From positions 310,001-374,000 of the forward strand of contig NZ_JAZHPF010000001.1 in assembly GCF_036543075.1 (NCBI RefSeq): 64,000 nt of DNA, in the 5' to 3' direction. A program made the position numbers and the translations under genes. Below are positions 56,454-64,000 of this stretch, piece by piece (position 1 is the stretch's first letter; each line of letters starts with the position of its first letter). The notes beneath the pieces were generated by a model. It was not told the DNA's origin. It made no database searches and saw only the letters and a list, made by a program, of their open reading frames with translations. The stretch comes from Deinococcus sp. YIM 134068. Lineage in GTDB: Bacteria; Deinococcota; Deinococci; Deinococcales; Deinococcaceae.

Positions 56454-56798
56454 GTGACGTGGGACGGGCTGCTCCTGGGAGCGTCGGCGGCGCTGGGCCT
56501 GCTGCTCGTGCTGATGCCCGCCTACTCGGCGGTGCGTTCCCCGGCGGCCCTTCCGTGGGGGCGGGCGGCCCTGGTCCTGGGAGCGTCGCTGCTCGCCGTG
56601 CCCGTGCTAACGCTCGTCTTCAGCCTTGTGTTCACCCTCGTGGGCAACCTCGTGCCGGGACTGAATCCGTTCAGGGGTCCTGCCTTCGAACCCGTGGACG
56701 CCGGGCTGTTCTCGCTCTTCGTCGGCCTCGCCGTCGCGCTGACGGTGATCTGCCTCGTGCAGTTCCGGTGGCTGCGGGCACGAGTCGGACGCCGATAG
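56454..56798 (+). CDS. Small membrane protein in the pur cluster
   Basis: 114 aa with hydrophobic segments LLLGASAALGLLLVLMPAYS, AALVLGASLLAVPVLTLVFS, LVFTLVGNLVPG and LFSLFVGLAVALTVICLVQF. No family recognised. GTG start 12 bp after purQ and 66 bp before purL on the same strand, so it is co-transcribed. A purine transport role is conceivable but not supported by sequence. Confidence 0.65.
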   Translation: MTWDGLLLGASAALGLLLVLMPAYSAVRSPAALPWGRAALVLGASLLAVPVLTLVFSLVFTLVGNLVPGLNPFRGPAFEPVDAGLFSLFVGLAVALTVICLVQFRWLRARVGRR

Positions 56799-56864
56799 CA
56801 TCCGCCGAATCCCTTCTCCCTCATACCCACCACGGACGACATCTCGCCCCCTCAAGGAGTTGAC

Positions 56865-59111
<2,247 letters not shown>

Positions 59112-59135
59112 GTGTGGGCGGTTGGGCTGGTGGGA

Positions 59136-59177
59136 CGCCCCCTCACCCCCGGCCCCTCTCCCACGAGGGGAGAGGGG
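59136..59177. repeat. Left inverted repeat of DUF559 cassette
   Basis: 42 bp, matches the reverse complement of 59561-59602 in 41 of 42 positions; contains its own CCCCTCTCC / GGAGAGGGG palindrome. Confidence 0.85.
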
Positions 59178-59188
59178 AGCAGGGCGGC

Positions 59189-59557
59189 TCAGGGCAGGTG
59201 AGTCTGGATCACCTCAAGGACGCCTTCGAGGTTGAACCTCACCTCGTTGTTCCAGAAACGCAGGACTTTAAAGCCTCCAGCCTCAAGGAACTCCGTGCGA
59301 ACGGCGTCATAAGCGCGGGCCGCCTCCTCGGCATGTTGAGAGCCGTCCAGTTCAATGACGAGATGTGCCTCGTAGCAGACAAAATCCGCTATGTACGGCC
59401 CGATGGGCTGCTGGCGGCGGAACTTGAGGGTCAGGAAGCGGTTTCGCAAGGCCCGCCAGAGCATCTGTTCTTCGGGCGTCTGCCTACCTCTCAAGTCTCT
59501 TGCCTTCTGCGTCTCCCGTCTCACCTTGCGAGTCGCCACACCAGAACTTACCCACAT
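59189..59557 (-). CDS. DUF559 (Vsr-like) endonuclease-domain protein
   Basis: 122 aa from ATG 59557. KARDLRGRQTPEEQMLWRAL, RNRFLTLKFRRQQPIGPYIA, then DFVCYEAHLVIELDGSQHAE and RTEFLEAGGFKVLRFWNNEV are the DUF559 hallmarks; D in IADFVC and E-x-D in VIELDG form a PD-(D/E)xK-like site related to Vsr and restriction nucleases. Biochemical role not established for the family. It is on the strand opposite to the purine operon and exactly fills the space between two 42-bp inverted repeats, so it looks like a small mobile cassette without its own transposase. Confidence 0.85.
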   Translation of the reverse strand: MWVSSGVATRKVRRETQKARDLRGRQTPEEQMLWRALRNRFLTLKFRRQQPIGPYIADFVCYEAHLVIELDGSQHAEEAARAYDAVRTEFLEAGGFKVLRFWNNEVRFNLEGVLEVIQTHLP

Positions 59558-59560
59558 ACT

Positions 59561-59602
59561 CCCCTCTCCCCCCGTGGGAGAGGGGCCGGGGGTGAGGGGG
59601 CG
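59561..59602. repeat. Right inverted repeat of DUF559 cassette
   Basis: 42 bp, inverted copy of 59136-59177 with one mismatch. The whole cassette (59136-59602) is 467 bp. Confidence 0.85.
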
Positions 59603-59636
59603 TGTGACCACCTCCCCCGCCCCAAAGGACCCCACC

Positions 59637-61055
<1,419 letters not shown>

Positions 61056-61064
61056 AAAAACACC

Positions 61065-61076
61065 ATACGAACGTAT
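61065..61076. promoter_or_regulatory. Palindrome upstream of brnT-brnA
   Basis: ATACG-AA-CGTAT, perfect, 18-29 bp before the toxin ATG; fits autoregulation by the antitoxin. Confidence 0.45.
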
Positions 61077-61093
61077 ACGCTAGGTCTCAGCCG

Positions 61094-61372
61094 ATGGAAT
61101 TCGATTGGGACTTTGCCAATTTGGAGCACATCGCCCTTCACAAGGTGGAACCGGAGGAGGCAGAGGAAGCTGTGACCGACCCAGCAGCTATCCCTGGCGA
61201 ACAGGTTCACCGAGGACCGAGAGGACAGCGCCGCTTTGGCGTGATCGGGGCTACCGAAGCCGGACGGGTTCTCTTCGTGGTGTTAGAGAGACGGGGCGAG
61301 AAATTCCGCGTCGTGACCGCTTACACAGCCGAAGCCGTAGAACGCGCCGCTTACTACGCGCAGGAGGAATGA
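61094..61372 (+). CDS. brnT: BrnT-like toxin
   Basis: 92-aa RelE-fold ribonuclease family. MEFDWDFANLEHIALHKVEP matches the BrnT start (F-x-W-D-x-x-N); EEAEEAVTDPAAIPGEQVHR and RFGVIGATEAGRVLFVVLER follow, and TAYTAEAVERAAYYAQEE gives the C-terminal helix. BrnT cleaves RNA and is neutralised by BrnA. Its stop overlaps the next start (ATGA). ATG 61094. Confidence 0.85.
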   Translation: MEFDWDFANLEHIALHKVEPEEAEEAVTDPAAIPGEQVHRGPRGQRRFGVIGATEAGRVLFVVLERRGEKFRVVTAYTAEAVERAAYYAQEE

Positions 61373-61740
61373 CCATGACCGACACCGCCGAGACCATCAA
61401 GCGCATTCCCCTGGACGTGGGCGACCCCGTGCCGGAGAACATGACTACCGAGGAAGCCGCCGAGTTCTGGGACACGCACGCCCCGACCCGTGCACGGATC
61501 GCCGCCGCGCATAAGGACGAGGAAGCCTGGGCACTCCTCAACGAGATCGCCCCCCGCCAGCGCCCCCGGCAACCGCGCCAGCCCAAAGCCACGCACGTCA
61601 CCACCCTGCGTCTGGACGAGGACATGGAGCAGCGGCTCAAGCACGTCGCCGCGCTGAAGAAGGTGCCGTACCAGACGCTGCTCAAGCAGTTCGTGGGCGA
61701 GCGGCTGTATGAGGAGGAGAAGCGGTTGGGGGTGGTGTAG
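61369..61740 (+). CDS. brnA: BrnA-like antitoxin
   Basis: 123 aa. N-terminal IKRIPLDVGDPVPENMTTEE with AAEFWDTHAP, a proline-arginine-rich linker, and a C-terminal ribbon-helix-helix TLRLDEDMEQRLKHVAALKK, then VPYQTLLKQFVGERLYEEEKRL. Longer than classical BrnA (about 80-100 aa) but the layout fits: it binds BrnT and the operator. Overlaps brnT by ATGA, so both are co-translated. The assignment rests mainly on the gene order and RHH domain. Confidence 0.75.
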   Translation: MTMTDTAETIKRIPLDVGDPVPENMTTEEAAEFWDTHAPTRARIAAAHKDEEAWALLNEIAPRQRPRQPRQPKATHVTTLRLDEDMEQRLKHVAALKKVPYQTLLKQFVGERLYEEEKRLGVV

Positions 61741-61851
61741 TTATGTATGCTTTTTCCAATATTTCACCCTTTTTAAAGAGAGGCGTATTGATAATCAACC
61801 TATTTATGTCTCTTCGATATGTTTATATAATTCAGGTCGCGTCCTATATAA
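61741..61851. other. AT-rich gap
   Basis: Abruptly AT-rich (runs such as TTTTTAAAGAG, TTATATAATTC), unlike the chromosome; holds the likely promoter of the next gene (CCTATATAA) and begins a foreign segment. Confidence 0.5.
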
Positions 61852-62382
61852 ATGGAGCGTTTATTAGTGAAAAATATTAAGGAGTTGGCGAATAGTACAT
61901 GGGCGGTGTCCATTGTTACAGGATTGTTGGTATACTTTTTTACAGCAGGATTAAAGCCAATCGGTTTTGCGGCTGTTTTATCGTCACTAAGTGGCAGCTA
62001 CTCTAAAGCGGTTGCCTCGGCATTCACTGAGATTGTTGCTGCCGGGTTTTCCAATCACAATAGCTGGGTTGTGTGGACATATGTTGCGGTATTGACTAGA
62101 ATTAGTATAGAGGCTGCCGTTGACTTCTCGAATCCAAAATCTATAAGGCTCATAGCATATGTTATGACAGCCAGTATGTTTTTGTTTGCGTTCTATTACA
62201 ACTCTGTTAACTCTGCCGCCCTCTCTTTGTACAGAGAATATAGGTCTTCTGTAATAAATTACAGTTTATTGAGTGAGAGAGAAGCGGGTAAGAGGGCATT
62301 GAATGTTGCCACTTTGGGCGACATCAAAAAGCTCACAGAAACTATTCAGCAGCTCGGCAAGAAGGGGTCTCTGAGTAATTAG
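61852..62382 (+). CDS. AT-rich foreign membrane protein, 176 aa
   Basis: Hydrophobic segments VSIVTGLLVYFFTAGLKPIG and WVVWTYVAVLTRISIEAAV plus LIAYVMTASMFLFAFYYNSV suggest two or three membrane helices, with a charged C-terminal tail (GDIKKLTETIQQLGKKG). No family recognised. Codon use is strongly AT-biased (ATA, TTA, AGA), unlike every neighbour, so it is recent horizontal DNA. Such small AT-rich membrane genes are common defence or toxin cargo, but no role is shown. Start ATG 61852; an in-frame GTG follows at 61867. Confidence 0.68.
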   Translation: MERLLVKNIKELANSTWAVSIVTGLLVYFFTAGLKPIGFAAVLSSLSGSYSKAVASAFTEIVAAGFSNHNSWVVWTYVAVLTRISIEAAVDFSNPKSIRLIAYVMTASMFLFAFYYNSVNSAALSLYREYRSSVINYSLLSEREAGKRALNVATLGDIKKLTETIQQLGKKGSLSN

Positions 62383-62410
62383 GAGCGATCAAATTTTTGG
62401 TGAGGGAATC

Positions 62411-62893
62411 TTGGCACCTTCTTTTCAAGCCCCTTCTCCACCCGACCTCCGCTACGCCCTCGCCCGCATCCACCCTCCCCCCGACGCCCGCCTCTCCTGC
62501 ATCTGGGCGGCGGAGTCGCGGCCCAACGGCCATCTGGACGTGCCGCCCGGCGTGCGGGCGTGGTGGCTGTCCCTGACTGGGGAGTTGCTGGGCGAACCCC
62601 GGTGGGGGCGCGTGGTGCTGGTGCAGGACGCGGGGTATCGGTGGTTCCGAATGCGCCATGACGTGCGGGAGGCGACGCCCGAGCGGATGCTGGCGGCGGT
62701 GGAGGGGGACCACGGGGCACCGTCGTCTGCCGGGTCGTTCACGCTGGCGTGGGGGGCGAGCGTGGAGCGCGGGCGGGTGGTCTGCCGGGGCGCGGCGTTC
62801 AGCATGGGCGATCAGCTCGGGGTGTGCCTGTACGCGGTGCCGGACGATCTGGAGCGGCTGGAGGCGTGGGCGGATCAGGGGCGGTGGCTGTAA
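62411..62893 (+). CDS. Hypothetical protein, 160 aa
   Basis: Soluble, Trp/Arg-rich protein with no recognised domain: DLRYALARIHPPPDARLSCI, GVRAWWLSLTGELLGEPRWG, DAGYRWFRMRHDVREATPER, AAFSMGDQLGVCLYAVPDD. High GC and typical chromosomal codon use. The start is uncertain; a TTG at 62411 opens the frame and no ATG lies before the conserved-looking part. It begins soon after the AT-rich foreign gene, at the return to chromosomal composition. Confidence 0.6.
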   Translation: MAPSFQAPSPPDLRYALARIHPPPDARLSCIWAAESRPNGHLDVPPGVRAWWLSLTGELLGEPRWGRVVLVQDAGYRWFRMRHDVREATPERMLAAVEGDHGAPSSAGSFTLAWGASVERGRVVCRGAAFSMGDQLGVCLYAVPDDLERLEAWADQGRWL

Positions 62894-62923
62894 GGTTCGG
62901 CGTTGCCGCTTCATATCCCTCCC

Positions 62924-63160
62924 GTGCGCGTCTCCATCTCCCTGGACGAGCAGACCTTCGCCGAGGCCGAGGCGTTGGCCCGGAAGCTGGGCCTCAGCCG
63001 CAGTGAGCTTTGGCGGGCTGCCCTGCGGGAGTATCTGGAGCGGCACCGTGGGGAGGACGTGACGGCGGCGCTCAATCGCGTGTACGGCGAGAATGCAGGG
63101 ACAGACGAAGACCTGCGGCGTGAGACAGCGCGGCGAGTGTTCAAGGCGAACGAGTGGTGA
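62924..63160 (+). CDS. Ribbon-helix-helix antitoxin-like protein
   Basis: 78 aa: VRVSISLDEQTFAEAEALAR, then KLGLSRSELWRAALREYLER is a CopG-type ribbon-helix-helix; the acidic C-terminal half (GENAGTDEDLRRETARRVF) resembles toxin-wrapping antitoxin tails. GTG 62924 fits the domain edge; a TTG at 62903 is an alternative. No toxin gene follows: the downstream frame is YwbE. Could be an orphan antitoxin. Confidence 0.75.
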   Translation: MRVSISLDEQTFAEAEALARKLGLSRSELWRAALREYLERHRGEDVTAALNRVYGENAGTDEDLRRETARRVFKANEW

Positions 63161-63191
63161 GGAGGAACCTTGCCGTCCACCTTCTCTCCCC

Positions 63192-63197
63192 TATCCT
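63192..63197 (+). promoter_or_regulatory. TANNNT -10 element of ywbE
   Basis: TATCCT, 6 nt before the ATG at 63204. Confidence 0.5.
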
Positions 63198-63203
63198 CCC
63201 CCC

Positions 63204-63404
63204 ATGACCCCTTCCCGCTCCCAGATTCGCCCCGGCGTGACCGTGGACATCGTGCAGAAGCAAGATCAGCTCACGGGCAGGCTCACGCGCGGCGTGGTGG
63301 CGCAGCTTCTGACCCGCTCAGCCACCCATCCGCACGGCATCAAGGTCCGCCTCACGAGCGGGCAGGTGGGTCGCGTGCAGGCGGTGGTCGGGGCCGAGAG
63401 TTAG
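63204..63404 (+). CDS. ywbE: YwbE family protein
   Basis: 66 aa. [20 protein letters not shown], then [20 protein letters not shown] and [13 protein letters not shown] are diagnostic of the conserved YwbE/DUF2196 family, a single small beta-barrel of unknown function. Full length. ATG 63204 follows TATCCT by 6 nt. Convergent with fumC; 47 bp between the stops. Confidence 0.92.
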   Translation: MTPSRSQIRPGVTVDIVQKQDQLTGRLTRGVVAQLLTRSATHPHGIKVRLTSGQVGRVQAVVGAES

Positions 63405-63451
63405 GAGGTTCGGTTCCGGCTCGTCCGCCGAAAGAGTTGGACCATGCGACC

Positions 63452-64000
63452 TCAGCTCCGCGTCATCTCCAGCGGCACCACCCAGGCGTCGAACTCCTCG
63501 GGGGTCACGTAGCCCAGCGAGAGCGCCGCGTCCTTAAGGCTGCTGCCCTCCTTGTGGGCCTTTTTGGCGATGGCGGCGGCCTTGTCATAGCCGATGTGCT
63601 TGTTCAGGGCCGTGACCTGCATGAGGTTGATCGAGAGGTTGTGCTCGATCTTCTCGAAGTTCGGCTCGATGCCTACCGCGCAGTTGTCGTTGAAGGCGAG
63701 GGAGGCGTCCGAGATGAGGCGGATGCTCTCCAGCACGGCGTGGACCATCACGGGCTTGAAGACGTTGAGCTGAAAGTTGCCCTGCGACCCCGCAAAGGCC
63801 ACGGTCGCGTCGTTGCCGAAGACGCGGGTGGCGACCATCGTCAGCGCCTCGGATTGGGTGGGGTTCACCTTGCCGGGCATGATGGAGGAGCCGGGTTCGT
63901 TCTCGGGAATCACGATTTCCCCGATGCCGTTGCGCGGGCCGGAGGCGAGCCAGCGCACGTCGTTCGCCATCTTCATCAGCGCGCCCGAGAGCGTCCGCAG
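63452..64000 (-). CDS. fumC: Fumarate hydratase class II, C-terminal part (partial)
   Basis: The frame runs off the right end of the window; about 183 C-terminal residues are present. The fumarase/aspartase signature [13 protein letters not shown] is intact, preceded by [20 protein letters not shown] and followed by [20 protein letters not shown] and [20 protein letters not shown], which is typical of class II fumarase rather than aspartase or argininosuccinate lyase. It hydrates fumarate to malate in the TCA cycle. Confidence 0.95.
   Translation of the reverse strand: MRTLSGALMKMANDVRWLASGPRNGIGEIVIPENEPGSSIMPGKVNPTQSEALTMVATRVFGNDATVAFAGSQGNFQLNVFKPVMVHAVLESIRLISDASLAFNDNCAVGIEPNFEKIEHNLSINLMQVTALNKHIGYDKAAAIAKKAHKEGSSLKDAALSLGYVTPEEFDAWVVPLEMTRS

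Overview
The window looks like a chromosome segment of a Deinococcus-type bacterium. It is very GC-rich, its housekeeping proteins have Deinococcus-Thermus character, and at least thirteen genes have a TANNNT -10 element only 6-7 nt before the start codon. That is the leaderless-mRNA promoter layout described for Deinococcus deserti. The species cannot be named from this sequence alone.

Left chromosomal arm (1-6151): a tRNA-dihydrouridine synthase, a GNAT acetyltransferase, argB, a RimJ-type acetyltransferase, purK-purE, folC, and a tRNA-Lys(CTT) gene with a textbook sigma-70 promoter.

Integrated element (about 6106-44162, 38 kb): the last 49 bp of tRNA-Lys (6106-6154) recur exactly at 44114-44162, which marks attL and attR. 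The element carries a tyrosine integrase and a decayed integrase copy, an excisionase-like protein, a ParA/ribbon-helix-helix pair, a RepB-type primase fused to a D5/P4-type helicase, an HNH protein, TTGACC repeats that may be an origin, and many small regulators. No conjugation genes are visible. Its cargo is a defence island. It has a type I restriction-modification system split by an IetA-IetS (AAA ATPase plus subtilase) pair. It has an HExxH metalloprotease-like protein. It has a long prokaryotic Argonaute in a predicted operon with a ribbon-helix-helix protein and a small membrane protein, transcribed divergently from an AddB-AddA-like nuclease-helicase pair. Beyond these lie a truncated HelD-like helicase remnant and a lone, divergent TnpB-like RuvC nuclease. 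The Argonaute plus AddAB-like locus is the best candidate here for an undescribed antiviral system.

Right chromosomal arm (44163-64000): two tiny genes lie divergently next to a TPR-BTAD regulator. One encodes five perfect-register decapeptide repeats (GARDYGVM core) and the other ends in a related DFGVI motif, so the locus resembles a peptide-signalling or RiPP-like unit. Then come a Nudix hydrolase, a YigZ-family protein, ispF, a TrmL-like methyltransferase, an ArsR-DUF2087 regulator, an M29 aminopeptidase, a cyclophilin, a Jag/KhpB-like protein, prmC, and the purine cluster purC-purS-cupin-purQ-TM-purL-purF. A DUF559 gene between near-perfect 42-bp inverted repeats is inserted between purL and purF. 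A BrnT/BrnA-like toxin-antitoxin pair, an AT-rich foreign membrane gene, ywbE and the end of fumC close the window.
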